From: Coxiella-like endosymbiont
Lineage (GTDB): Bacteria; Pseudomonadota; Gammaproteobacteria; Coxiellales; Coxiellaceae
Assembly (NCBI RefSeq): GCF_024730665.1
Contig: NZ_CP084737.1
Span: 248,001-312,000 of the forward strand
Direction of reading: 5' to 3'
DNA: 64,000 nucleotides
Shown: in pieces, positions 29,476-39,870 of the stretch
Position numbering within the stretch: position 1 is the first letter of the stretch
Layout of the letters: each line of letters starts with the position of its first letter
Translations under genes and position numbers: made by a program
The notes under the pieces: model-generated
Seen by the model: the letters and a program-made list of their open reading frames with translations, nothing else
What the model was told of the DNA's origin: nothing
Databases searched by the model: none

Positions 29476-29888
29476 TCAAACATTCGGAATAACATAAATA
29501 GCTGTTCCTCGAAAAACATACGAAGATAATGCCACTCGCACCGCACCAGGTATAGTATGCCCAAACAACATCACAATTACACCATTAGCCCCAGCTTTCG
29601 CAGCTATTTCTCTCACGTATTGCTGCAATTGGGCTTCCCCTTCTGGGGTTGCCCCTTTCGAGTAAAATTGCACATTAATGTAACCTATTTTTTTATACGC
29701 GCAAGGCGCTGTCACCGGATTATAAAAATTGACTTCACTGGGAACGAATGACATCTTTGAAGGAGCTACTGTTAAAAAACACCACGTGGGATAATAGGAA
29801 ATGAAGGTACTAGCAAATAGACAATAACAATAGCAACCGAAGCAAGCGCAACACTAACGAGGCTGCGCTTCATAGCATCTGAATTCAA
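29476..29888 (-). pseudogene. Small exported protein of unknown function, one frameshift
   Basis: The C-terminal 92 residues (29754-29476, start MSFVPSEVNFYNP) are open. Upstream a TTG at 29888 with AAGGAG eight bases before it starts a signal-anchor-like N-terminus (MKRSLVSVALASVAIVIVYL). The two parts join if one T is added to the T6 of the mRNA (29774-29779 on the plus strand), giving IIPRGVFLTVAPSKMSFVP and a protein of about 136 residues. QLQQYVREIAAKAGANGVIVM resembles small periplasmic/lipoprotein YbjQ-like folds, but I cannot name it. It sits directly upstream of lepB on the same strand. Confidence 0.5.
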
Positions 29889-30423
29889 AGGCGGGATCTC
29901 CTTAATGGAAACTGCGAAAAGCTTATTTTACTAAGCACTCTTCTTTCAAAAGCAAAAAGATTTCATTTTACTTTATCACGAGAAAATAAAGAATCCAAGC
30001 ACTCTTCTCAAAGAAAGTCAAAATTAAAGACCACACATCTAAATAATCAAAAGAACTGAAATCGGAAAGCAGCAAATTTAGCGAACATGGCGTTTCTGAG
30101 CGTAGATGTATCAATAAATAGAGAACGCATGATAAGAAGCACGCGCGATTCAGAAAAGCCTTACGACTGAGAGATGCTATACCGATTTGTGTCGAATTTC
30201 ACAGCTTACAGAGAGATTGCTAGGGGTCGTTATGGAATCTCCGCTGCTCCATTAGCGGTATATCAAGTTAAATCCACCTTTTCTGAACAGAAATTTGACT
30301 GGGACACTTAATGTCGATAGCACTATGATGGCTAAATAAAAAAATTTTAAAAATTTCATCACCCGTTCTCTAAAGAATATTTAAGTTAGATACCTTTGTT
30401 TCTTTAATTAAGAAAAATGATGA
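29889..30423. other. No gene seen
   Basis: About 535 bp without a supported gene or RNA. Confidence 0.5.
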
Positions 30424-30429
30424 TATAAT
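30424..30429 (+). promoter_or_regulatory. Perfect -10 box 7 nt before a small membrane protein
   Basis: TATAAT at 30424-30429 precedes ATG 30437 by seven bases, so transcription would start on or next to the ATG. No Shine-Dalgarno is present and the -35 region is weak. Confidence 0.5.
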
Positions 30430-30436
30430 CGTTTGT

Positions 30437-30658
30437 ATGTCAGAGATATTGCGTCGCCTGTGGGAAGAGATCATGCCGATCATTGATGTGATCACCTTTT
30501 TTATTTTATTCATCTTTGGGCTATGTATCTTTTCTTACTTTTTGGTCGTCGGCGCTATTATCGGTTTGATCCTATTTACCATCACTTTTATTGATCTAAA
30601 AATAGACAAACATAAGAGGCCAAAAGAATCTCCTACTCAGCAAAATTATCGAATATAA
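30437..30658 (+). CDS. Small membrane protein, 73 aa, unknown function
   Basis: One long hydrophobic stretch (about 14-52, possibly two helices: FFILFIFGLCIFSYFLVV and IIGLILFTITF) follows an acidic start MSEILRRLWEE, and a basic tail (KIDKHKRPKE) ends it. The positive-inside rule puts the tail in the cytoplasm. No family is recognised. Support for it being real comes from the well placed -10 box and the biased composition. Confidence 0.55.
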   Translation: MSEILRRLWEEIMPIIDVITFFILFIFGLCIFSYFLVVGAIIGLILFTITFIDLKIDKHKRPKESPTQQNYRI

Positions 30659-30860
30659 TGAGATCGAAGAAAAACAATTTTCACGCACTATCTATCATAC
30701 TGCTTTCGTGTGGATAGTGGCAATCAGTGTTCTGATAACAATATCCCTTTACGAGATGAATCTGGATACCGAATATACAAAAAGCTGATGAGCCATCTTA
30801 TCTTCATAAAAAATTTAATTCGCCGTATGCGAAATATCGAATTGACCGCTCTTACTACTT

Positions 30861-30893
30861 CGCACTCCCACCATTTGGTGGTGGGGATGTGCG
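30861..30893. repeat. GC-rich hairpin beyond ald
   Basis: CGCAC...GTGCG outer arms and CCACCA/TGGTGG inner arms form an imperfect hairpin 43 bp past the ald stop on the minus strand. No T run follows, so it is at best a weak terminator. Confidence 0.4.
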
Positions 30894-30935
30894 TAGCATA
30901 CACCCGGAAATTTCATAAACGGCCTATTTAATGCT

Positions 30936-32054
30936 TTACTCAATTAGTAACTTCAATGCTGGCATAAATGGTTGTTTTAAGTCCTTGGCCACACCTGCAT
31001 GAGTGATATGACCTCGACAAACATTCAATCCATTCATTAAATGAGGATCGTCCAATAATGCCCTATGATATCCTTTATCTGCCAACGCGATAACAAAAGG
31101 TAATGTTGCATTATTTAAGGCCAAAGTTGATGTCCTTGGAACAGCACCTGGCATATTCGTCACACAATAATGAACAATACCATCAATCACATAGGTAGGT
31201 AATTTATGCGTGGTTGGTTGACTGGTTTCAAAACAACCTCCTTGGTCAATCGCCACATCCACTATTACTGACCCTGAACGCATACGTTTTAAGATGTCTC
31301 GTGAAACAAGCCTCGGTGCGGATTGACCAGGCACCAAAACAGCACCAACCACCAAATCTGCATCTATTACATATTGTTCAATACTGCCTTCTGTCGAATA
31401 AACCGTATTCAAATGACCACCGAATTGGGAATCGAGTTCCTGTAAACAACGTAGAGATTTATCCAACACAGTTACCTGAGTCTTCTTACCCATAGCCATT
31501 CGAACTGCATTTGTGCCCACTACGCCGCCTCCGATAACAGTTACCTTTCCAGGATAAACGCCAGGCACGCCTCCTAATAAAATGCCACTCCCTCCGGATG
31601 GTTTTTCCAGACAATGTGCGCCTGCCTGAATCGCCAGCCGTCCCGCTACCTGGCTCATTGGGGAAAGTAAAGGCAATCCGCCTTCTTTTGAGGTCACTGT
31701 TTCATAAGCAATAGCGATACAACCCGACTTCATTAATGCCTCAGCTTGTTGAAGATCTGGCGCTAAATGCAAATAAGTAAATAAAATTTGTTCTTCACGC
31801 AAGAGATTGTATTCACTCAGTTGTGGCTCTTTAACCTTGACAATCATTTCAGCCTGCTGAAAAAGCGCTCCTGGTGTGTCAACGATAACCGCGCCAGCGG
31901 CGCGGTATGCTTCATCTGTGAAATTAATGGCATCTCCAGCATTCCGCTCCAGAATCACTTGATGACCATGGCTCACTACTTCTCGAACACTACAAGGAGT
32001 TAATCCCACTCGATATTCTTCAGTTTTTACTTCTTTTGGAATACCTACTAGCAT
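30936..32054 (-). CDS. ald: Alanine dehydrogenase
   Basis: A 372-residue NAD enzyme that deaminates L-alanine to pyruvate and ammonia, or the reverse. I choose ATG 32054 (MLVGIPKEVKTEEYRVGLTP), which has GGAG nine bases upstream; the frame is open further but the extra residues do not match the family. Catalytic residues appear in the N-terminal RVGLTP and VKVKEP (K) blocks and AYETV. The Rossmann motif is VTVIGGGVVGTNA (about 169-181), and DVAIDQGGCFETS and TNMPGAVPRTST are also conserved. It stands alone. Alanine produced by cysteine desulfurases could feed it. Confidence 0.94.
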   Translation of the reverse strand: MLVGIPKEVKTEEYRVGLTPCSVREVVSHGHQVILERNAGDAINFTDEAYRAAGAVIVDTPGALFQQAEMIVKVKEPQLSEYNLLREEQILFTYLHLAPDLQQAEALMKSGCIAIAYETVTSKEGGLPLLSPMSQVAGRLAIQAGAHCLEKPSGGSGILLGGVPGVYPGKVTVIGGGVVGTNAVRMAMGKKTQVTVLDKSLRCLQELDSQFGGHLNTVYSTEGSIEQYVIDADLVVGAVLVPGQSAPRLVSRDILKRMRSGSVIVDVAIDQGGCFETSQPTTHKLPTYVIDGIVHYCVTNMPGAVPRTSTLALNNATLPFVIALADKGYHRALLDDPHLMNGLNVCRGHITHAGVAKDLKQPFMPALKLLIE

Positions 32055-32308
32055 ACTTTTTCTCCAAAAATTATTTTTAATAACCTCTATTAGAAAATGT
32101 CTTTTCCCATTTTGATAATATTTCATCTAAATCTTAATCAAACCATACGGTAATTTAGAAAATCGGTACATCAGGATCTTCATTGATTTCGATAATCATT
32201 TTCTATATAGCTCCAGATATACCCCGGTACAATAAAGTTTTTGAGCAATTACTTACCTCGTTTACTATTTCGCGAATCAGAACTGATTGAATTATTATTA
32301 TGGCTAGA

Positions 32309-32503
32309 CTAAATGTCGTGCTTCTTACCGTAATCACTTGTTTTTTCCTGTGAACACATGGTCGCAATCACTTTACCAGTGTAAAGTGGATGACGATGGT
32401 TTTTTTCATAAACAACTTCAATAATATTAATGAGTTGTGATACATCTAACCTTGTAGCAACGTGAGGCAGGATATTTCCAGAACGTGCTGACCGCCGTCA
32501 AAT
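32309..32503 (-). pseudogene. etfA: Remnant of electron-transfer flavoprotein alpha subunit
   Basis: A 60-codon fragment reads SGNILPHVATRLDVSQL, then NIIEVV, then HPLYTGKVIATM. This matches the EtfA core (G-K-x-x-L-P-R-V-A-x-L-L-D-V, ...-R-P-x-Y-A-G-N-x-x-x-T-V). It lacks both the N-terminal domain and the FAD-binding C-terminal domain and has no start. The upstream frame ends at a TGA. ETF takes electrons from acyl-CoA dehydrogenases such as the isovaleryl-CoA dehydrogenase at 48-49 kb. Confidence 0.7.
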
Positions 32504-32565
32504 AATTACATTCTTCTATGCAACGTAAAATAAATCGATAATACGTTTGACGCTAACTAGAATTG

Positions 32566-33279
32566 TCATGCAAAGATCTCATGAAAAAAATAGGTCATTT
32601 CAATCCAGGAGCGTTTATCAGCTAATACATTGAAAACTATACCAAAATCATGATTTTTAGCTTCAGGATTGGTAAAACCATGCATAGTCCCACCAAAAAT
32701 ATGTAACTGCCAATCCGCCCCAGAATTTGTCATTTCTTTTTCAAAAGCCAGTACCGCATCCGATGGAACCATCGGATCATCATACCCTTGTAATACTAAG
32801 ATTTTTGCTTTTATTTTTTTGGTAGGTATATTTTCAGGCGATTTTAGAAGGCCGTGGAAACTAACTACCCCTTTTAAATCTATTCCGCTTCGTGCTATAT
32901 CGAGTGCGCAAAGACCGCCAAAGCAATAACCCATCACCGCTATTTTATTGGAATCCACTACACGAAGTTTTTTTGCAGTTTCCAAAGCAGCGAACAAGCG
33001 ACGTCGCAATAGGACTCGATCATCTATAAATGGCTTCATCAGCTTTCTATTAGTTTCAATTCCATCGCCCAATACGCCTTTTCCATAAACATCTATCGCG
33101 AAACCTACGTATCCCATTTCTGCTAATCGCCGTGCCTTTTCTTCCACAAAAGCATCTCGCCCTCCCCATGCATGTGCAATCAAAACCGCAGGTCGTTTTT
33201 CCCTAATAACATTATCATAAGCAGCATATGCCTCCAACTGAGTATTGCCGTCTCGGTAGTCGATAGTTTCTGTATACAT
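32566..33279 (-). CDS. Dienelactone hydrolase family protein
   Basis: A 237-residue alpha/beta hydrolase. The nucleophile is the cysteine of GYCFGG (about 118-123), the acid is in GYDDPMVP (about 169-176) and the histidine is in MHGFTNP (about 204-210), the DLH triad. There is no signal peptide. An AGGAGG-like GGAGGGGGT site precedes ATG 33279. The natural substrate of such housekeeping DLH proteins is unknown; carboxymethylenebutenolidase activity is only the family name. Confidence 0.88.
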   Translation of the reverse strand: MYTETIDYRDGNTQLEAYAAYDNVIREKRPAVLIAHAWGGRDAFVEEKARRLAEMGYVGFAIDVYGKGVLGDGIETNRKLMKPFIDDRVLLRRRLFAALETAKKLRVVDSNKIAVMGYCFGGLCALDIARSGIDLKGVVSFHGLLKSPENIPTKKIKAKILVLQGYDDPMVPSDAVLAFEKEMTNSGADWQLHIFGGTMHGFTNPEAKNHDFGIVFNVLADKRSWIEMTYFFHEIFA

Positions 33280-34211
33280 AACCCCCTCCTTTATATATCC
33301 TCACCACGCATCATCAATTGCGAAAACACAAGAATACATAGATACTACACCGCTTTCATTAAGCCCACAAACGCCATACTTTTTATTTCATAGAATAAAA
33401 TCTATAGCTCAAATTGATGGAATTTGACGCCTTGATTTTTGGTGTAGATCCGTCTGTTTGGGTGCAGCTACTCGCCTAGTACAACGTAATCAACCATGTT
33501 ATACTGTCCCAGAAAAGAGCCACAGCAGTGAATCATTATTTATCTGGTGTCTTCATATTCTGTAAAAAACGATAATTTTCATTTGTTAACTACAAAAGTT
33601 TATACTTTTCCCTCTTGAAAAGCGATAAAAAATAGACTGCTGGATTTTTAGATGTCGGCAAAATAAAATAAACATGTATGTCCAGCAGCCGGGAATGTTA
33701 GTGCAGACGCAATTTTTCACACTAATTCTCTGCAACCCGCGCAAAAGTTAAAAAATTACTCCGCAACCTTTAAGCATTCCTATATTTATAAAGAATTAAA
33801 GTCGGTCCATAAGTAATATAAGACTTGTTTTTGGAAAGGCTTTTGGTGAATCCAGCATATAGCCTCTTTAGACTAGTTTATTTTGCACGAGAAAGTCTTT
33901 TAGGCTTTTCATCATTCAGCAGACTATCGCACTCTCGTACTCTAAAATCTGTAATGGAATGTTGGAAAATTGACTATCATAAACCAGATGTCACCTACCC
34001 TTGATCAATCTTAAGTATATTTAACTAGAACGTACTATCGCGAAAATGAGGCTGGCTATTTAATTGTCAACAATCCTGGAACAGAAGTTGAGCACTATTG
34101 CAAAATATACTGCCTCCAGAACTGTAATATTCACCAAGAGATTAAATAATCTTATCAAAGGCTCTGTAATGGCTAAAATCGCAACCTTATGTCCACGTAA
34201 AATAAAGGCAC
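33280..34211. other. 930 bp of decayed sequence
   Basis: No gene can be supported. A stretch at about 33700-33810 on the plus strand translates into protein-like sequence (SADAIFHTNSLQPAQKL) without a start, perhaps a stump. Confidence 0.4.
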
Positions 34212-34628
34212 CTAAAGTCTGAATAAGAGGCGGAAGTGATGGCTCGGTTCTTTAGGAAAAACATTATTTTTCCCAAAAATCGTTTTTTTCCATAGCTGCT
34301 CAACTAAAGTAGATATATAAAGCTCAAAAGAACGCAAATTCAACGCGTTTTTTATTTGATCAGCATTCAATTGCTTTACTTCCTCAAATGCCTTTCCTTC
34401 TCCCCAACGACAAGCATATTCACATGCTGCCGTTGTGATTGGCGAACCATATGACTGAAATTTAGCTTCTCTTATTTTATCGTTTTTAAAACGCAAATAT
34501 AGTCGGTACAAATAACCCTGCAAAGCACTACCTACTTCACCATAGCACACATTCACACTTTTTCTATTGAGAGTACCCGCATGTCGGATATCAAAAAAAT
34601 AATTGATGACTTCTTTAGAGTAGCGCAT
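34212..34628 (-). CDS. IscU/NifU-N-like scaffold protein lacking cluster cysteines
   Basis: A 138-residue protein with the IscU fold pattern: MRYSKEVINYFFDIRHAGTL at the start, then GEVGSALQGYLYRLYLRF, AKFQSYGSPITTAACEY and a late helical region. The three cysteines that bind the Fe-S cluster in IscU (C37, C63, C106 in E. coli) are replaced by Gln37, Ser62 and Ile105. Cysteines at 69 and 73 lie elsewhere. It follows a cysteine desulfurase gene by 25 bp, so it belongs to a desulfurase-scaffold operon. Divergent NifU-like relatives in some gammaproteobacteria also lack part of the ligands. It may be a regulatory or sulfur-transfer partner, or a decaying gene; the last 25 residues look unusual. 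Confidence 0.75.
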   Translation of the reverse strand: MRYSKEVINYFFDIRHAGTLNRKSVNVCYGEVGSALQGYLYRLYLRFKNDKIREAKFQSYGSPITTAACEYACRWGEGKAFEEVKQLNADQIKNALNLRSFELYISTLVEQLWKKTIFGKNNVFPKEPSHHFRLLFRL

Positions 34629-34653
34629 GTTTAAATGAGGAAATGATGTCGGC

Positions 34654-35837
34654 TCATAACTTTTTCTTTACAGCGTCCCAAATTGGGGATATTTGACGTA
34701 AACGATTTACTTGTTCAATGATATGTAGTACAGCTTCGTCTATTTCTGCTTCAGTGGTGAATCGTCCAAAACTGATACGAATAGAATTATTCGCTTGCTC
34801 TCGGCTAAGACCCATAGCGGTTAGCACATGTGAAGGAGTAGATGCCGCGGAACTACAAGCTGAGCGATTGGAAATCGCGATTTTTTGCAAGCTAAGAAGT
34901 AAAGAAGCTCCTTCGACGCCATCAAAATAAATATTGAAACAACCAGGAATTCGAGGAGCTCTTTCTCCATTAATATGGACACCCTCTAATCGAGTGAGCC
35001 CCTCCAAAAAACGATCACGCAAGCCATTAATATACTGCGTATCTTCTTTTAAACAAGCTTTTGCCAAATCAAATGCTTTTCCCATTCCCACAATTTGATG
35101 CGTTGGTAATGTTCCAGATCGCAATCGTTTTTCGTGGCCGCCACCGTGAATCAAAGGTGTTAAATGCACACGTGGTGTACGACGGACATATAAAGCACCA
35201 ATTCCTTTAGGACCGTAAATTTTATGCGCCGAAAAAGACATCAAGTCTACAGGCAAATTTTTTAAATCGATTGGAATTTTGCCCACGCTTTGCGCCGCAT
35301 CTACATGAAACAAGATGCCATGATCTCGAGTAATTGCACCAACGCTATTGATAGCCTGAATAACGCCCGTTTCATTATTAACATGCATTATTGAAACCAA
35401 TACCGTATCAGGCCGAATAGCTGCCTTTAAATGATCGATGTTTACTAAACCACTGGGTTCTGGATCTAAATAAGTGATTTCAAATCCGCGAGAAGCTAGA
35501 TAAGCACAAGTATCTAACACTGCTTTGTGCTCCGTGCTCAAAGTAATCATGTGCTTACCCCGGCGTTGGTAAAAATCTAGAGCACCCTTGATAGCCAAAT
35601 TATCTGATTCCGTTGCACCTGAGGTCCATATAATTTCTCGCGAATCGGCGTTTACCAAGCTTGCCACTGATTCCCGTGCGTTTTTGATCAATTGTTGAGC
35701 TTCCCAACCATACTGGTGGTTTTCCGAAGCAGAATTACCAAAAACTCCTTCTTTTTTAAACAGAGGAGCATCTGGTCAACGATAGCAGGATCCAGTGGCG
35801 TTGTTGCCATATAATCCAAATAAATAGGTGGGCTCAT
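34654..35837 (-). pseudogene. iscS: Second cysteine desulfurase (IscS type), one frameshift
   Basis: Joined, the protein has about 394 residues. ATG 35837 starts MSPPIYLDYMATTPLDPAIV, and the frame breaks at T6 on the plus strand (35752-35757); one more A in the mRNA gives LKKEGVFGNSASENHQYGWEAQQLIKNARE and continues in the 345-residue frame that is open to 34654. That frame holds TSGATESDNLAIKG, the PLP lysine in FSAHKIYGPKG and the persulfide cysteine in SACSSAASTPSHVL. The start overlaps the OPT transporter stop by four bases (ATGA). It is followed by the IscU-like gene. Without slippage the internal start would remove about 48 residues of the N-terminal substrate region. Confidence 0.87.
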
Positions 35838-37878
35838 GGTTTGCGTCCAATTCTATAAAACCAAAAGCAAAGCGCTAAAAATATAATCAAACCGAAGATA
35901 GTTGCAATTGGAACAAAACGAGGGCCAGCAATAGATAGGGCATTCGCGCTACCAATTATGGCAAATGGAATAGCCAAAACGACACCCATCAAAGCGCTCC
36001 CGGCTACCATCCCACACGCCATCAGTACACCTCGTTGATGATATTGGGTTACGGCTTGTTCTTGTTCAGAGGTGCGCTTTTTTCGCTGCCATGGTTTTTT
36101 GACTAAAAAGCTAACTATACCACCAACAACTACCGGTGTGATAATTTCAGGAGGAAGATAAATCCCTAATCCAACAGCCAAAGCTGGTAACCGAAAATTG
36201 CGCCGCTTCAAGCATTCATCAATAAAAATAATGATAATAGCCACTAAACCGCCGAGAACAATCATTTTCCAATTCAGATGCCTCATTAACACTCCTTGAG
36301 TAACTGCAGCCATTAAACCAGCTTGTGGAGCGGCCAGCATTTGGGTGGGGTCCATCCCTGGGCGCGGATAAACGCCCCCATTCCGTAAGCATTAAATAAA
36401 AGTTGGAGCACTGGGCCGATAACCAATGCAGATACACCTACTCCCATTGCCATCATAAATTGTTGCCGCCAAGGCGTGGCTCCTAGCATTTGTCCTGCCT
36501 TAAGATCCTGTATACTTTCACCTGTAATCGAACCAATGCAAGCAAGAATCGTAGCAATAATAATCACTGCGGAAGAGAAATAGCGCGCATTTAGAGAAAT
36601 ATCGGCACGAAACAGCAGTAAAAATAAAAAGGCTAATAGTAAGATAGCAGTAATTAATAAACCCGATAATGGATTATTACTGGAGCCTACCAACCCACAA
36701 AAATAACTGGAGATAGTCGCCAACAAGAATCCGATTACTAAAACAAAAATAACTGAAATTAAAGTCACTAACCATAGGTAATTACTAGCTATTATGATTA
36801 CATCATGAAGATAATGAAAAATATAAAAAAACAACAGACATGCTAATACCAGAACACCGGGAAGAATCCAGATTGAAGGCATGTCGGCTTCAGTACGCAG
36901 TGGCCTTCCAACTGTTCCCTCTAAGTCTTGACGGCGGAAGCCAACAAAAGAAAGATGAATGCCTTTCGAAATAGGCTTAATCAACCGAAAAAGCGTCCAC
37001 ACGCCGCCGACTAACATAGTTCCTACGCCTACAAAACGAAGATGAGTATCCCATAGTTGGGTCGCAGCATCATATGCTGAAGTAATATTCGTCGCTAACC
37101 CATAATACAAACCAATAAATGGTAAAATAATTAACCATCCTATAACCGCACCTGTTAACAAACTCACGGCGACCTCAAAACCCACAATATAGCCAGCTGC
37201 TAATGTTGCTGGAGTCAAGCCCAACGCAAATCCAAAAATCGTTTTTCCTGCATACACCCATAATTGCAAATTATCAGCAACAACATTCAAAGCGGTTTGC
37301 GCAAAAGCGACGAGACTCCCCAGTAATCCGCCCTGAGCCAACAATTTCAATCCCGCGTCTCCCTGGACACTGGCCTTAAGCACATTTCCAATGGCAGTCG
37401 CTTCCGGAAAACGAAGCGCTGGAAGATGCAACATAATTCGACGCAAAGGGATTGAAAATAAAACACCTAATAATCCTCCTAAGAAAGTAATAATTGCTGT
37501 TTCACTATAAGAAAATCCTTTCCAAATATGGAGAAAAATCATAGCTGGCAAGACGAAAGCGATTGCTGCAGCTACTCCTTCACCAGCTGATGCCGCTGTT
37601 TGTGCCAAGTTACATTCTAGAACATTATGCTGTTTAAAAAGACGCAAAATACCCAACGCAAATACAGACGCAGGAATGGATGCAGAAATAGTAGTGCCAA
37701 TTTTTAAAGCAAGATAAGCATTAGCTGCTGATAAGATAATTGCTAATAAAATAGATAATATAATCGCCTTTGTGGTAAGCTCAGATAGCGTTGTTGATGC
37801 TGGAATTAATGGTTCATTATCTAAATTTTTAAGTTCATTCACTGATAAATATTCCTTGATGTAGTGTATTTTGTTCAC
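35834..37878 (-). pseudogene. OPT-family oligopeptide transporter, one frameshift
   Basis: An inner-membrane protein of about 680 residues with some 15 hydrophobic segments. Conserved OPT blocks include ALKIGTTISASIPASV, NLAQTAASAGEGVAAAIAFVLPA, RFPEATA and SSNNPLSGL. The first frame ends at 36313 after GAFIRAQGW; restoring one G at the GGG complementary to 36356-36358 gives AQGMDPTQMLAAPQA and the second frame to 35834. OPT proteins import oligopeptides or metal chelates with protons, useful to an amino-acid-consuming intracellular bacterium. It is coupled by ATGA overlap to iscS. Confidence 0.87.
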
Positions 37879-38712
37879 ATTTATATATCTTCCCCTAACT
37901 ATTCTCGAAAAATAGGAATTCAGAAGCTAACAATCAGTGACTCTTCTCATTAGCTCCCTATTTCGCGGAGATGACAAGCACTAGGTTCCCCTTAGTTTTC
38001 AAATTCATTCTATCAATAATTCCTTCGCTTATGAACCACACTTGAAACACTTCTCAAAACATCGAATTCCGTTTCGTCAATTTATATACGATCGAATAGA
38101 TGATTCAAACGATTCCTTAACATTTCTAGTGAATTAGTATTAATAAATTTAAGTTTTATTTATGCGAAAAAACCCAGCATCTTTCCAACCGTAGAACTAT
38201 TTTCTAACGGTTCCATAGTTTTTTCCAGTAATTGTGTTAGACAAAGATGGTGACATAGTTAATGACAAAGAAAAAGTTTTTTATTGATCCTCATCGGTTG
38301 TCTATTCGCCCTGATCAAAAACAAAGTCTATCTTTACTTCTCTAGATGCCTACTTATAGCGTTTCAGAATAAGCGTTAGTTTTTAGTACTGCCGCCTTGC
38401 AAGATTACATCTTGTAAGTTTCTTCCGAAATCATCGGCTTATAACACCGCTGTTAAAATAGTAGGTCTACGTCTAACTAACTAACGAGCTACGAGCCATC
38501 ACTTGCTTATGAGGAAAAATCTAAGTTAAATCAGATAACTTAAAAACTGACATTCTTCATCACATGCATTATAAGCATTGATATCACTCAGTTACCAAGA
38601 TGACTCGCATTAGCCGAAACGATTCACATATTCCCAAACGACGGATTCGACTTTTGTAGATCTTACATCCCCCATGGTATCATTTGGCGTTTGTGAATCT
38701 CGAGGTAACTGA
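37879..38712. other. 830 bp with no gene
   Basis: Only a 27-codon frame (38262-38345, starts MTKKKFFIDPHRLSIRP) looks protein-like and may be the 5' stump of a lost gene. Nothing else is recognisable. Confidence 0.4.
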
Positions 38713-39519
38713 ATGAATCCTATGCTCAATATAGCTATCCAAGCAGCACGCCATGCAGGCCGTATTATCGTGCAATTTGTAGATAGATTGGATATTGTCA
38801 ACATCAATGAAAAAAAACGTAACGACTTTATAACCCAGGTCGACGAATTATCTGAACAAGAAATTATTCGAACTCTACAAAAATCTTATCCTAATCATAG
38901 TATATTAGCTGAAGAATCAGGACTTCAAAAGAAAAATGAAGAGTATATTTGGATCATTGACCCTCTCGATGGAACCACCAATTTTATTCATGGTTTCCCG
39001 CAATTTGCCGTATCGATTGCATTAAAATATCGCAATAAATTAGAAGTTGCTGTTACCTATGATCCATTGCGCCAGGAATTATTTACAGCTGTTCGTGGAA
39101 GCGGTGCGCAATTAAACAGCCGTAAAATTCGGGTCAGTTCATGTCAGAAAATAGATGCTGCATTAGTTGGAACTGGTTTTCCGTTTAAAGAAAAAGAATT
39201 TTTCCCCATTTATCTTCAAACATTTAAAGCTATTTTCCCAAAAACAATCGGAATTCGTCGTGCTGGGTCTGCTACGCTAGATTTAGCTTATTTAGCCTCA
39301 GGACGTTTGGATGGTTTCTGGGAAATGTCATTAAAACCATGGGATATAGCTGCTGGCGTTTTGTTGATTACAGAAGCTGGTGGCTTTGTAACTGATTTTT
39401 ATGGAAAAAATGATTATATGGAAAATGGAACACTTATTTCAGGAAATTTAAAAGTTCATAAATCACTGTTAGAAACTATTTCAAAGATAATTATTGCGAA
39501 CAGACATAATTTGCCTTGA
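38713..39519 (+). CDS. suhB: Inositol-1-monophosphatase SuhB
   Basis: A 268-residue Mg-dependent phosphatase. Motif A is DPLDGTTNFIHG (83-94), the acidic pair is in LAEESG (66-70), and motif B is LKPWDIAAGVLLITEAGG (about 217-234). In enterobacteria SuhB also binds the ribosomal RNA antitermination complex, so it may matter for rRNA processing. ATG 38713 has GAGG seven bases upstream. It stands alone. Confidence 0.93.
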   Translation: MNPMLNIAIQAARHAGRIIVQFVDRLDIVNINEKKRNDFITQVDELSEQEIIRTLQKSYPNHSILAEESGLQKKNEEYIWIIDPLDGTTNFIHGFPQFAVSIALKYRNKLEVAVTYDPLRQELFTAVRGSGAQLNSRKIRVSSCQKIDAALVGTGFPFKEKEFFPIYLQTFKAIFPKTIGIRRAGSATLDLAYLASGRLDGFWEMSLKPWDIAAGVLLITEAGGFVTDFYGKNDYMENGTLISGNLKVHKSLLETISKIIIANRHNLP

Positions 39520-39870
39520 CCGTGTGTGTATCCTGCACCTGAGGTAGATTTCAGGATATATCTATGAAATTCCTTTTGACTTTGTGTTTCTAGAAATGGA
39601 GTTAATAATTGTAATTTACCGATCTCAGATCTTTTTTGATAACGCAGTGGATAAGCCCATATTCGATTGTCTTTCATTTAGTGTAAATAGTTTATACATC
39701 GTCAAAGATAAATTCATTTCTTTAAATAGGGGCAGCAGTAAAACTCAAGATATTAGTTTTAATCCTAGTTTATCACAGTGCGATTAAACTCTGGCGGTTG
39801 CTGTCGTTTATTGCATCAAAAGCGGAGGCTTAGGAGGGTAATTTTAAACCAGTGATCAAGAAATCTCACA
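39520..39870. other. No gene seen
   Basis: About 350 bp between the convergent suhB and secF. The frames present have no family features. Confidence 0.5.

Noticed and set aside
30710-30931. A 73-residue plus-strand frame after the small membrane protein
   Set aside because: It covers the GC-rich hairpin, has no ribosome site and no recognisable features.
34000-35837. A complete isc operon (iscR-iscS-iscU-iscA-hscBA-fdx)
   Set aside because: Only a desulfurase and a cysteine-less IscU-like gene are present; an OPT transporter is upstream and eroded DNA downstream.
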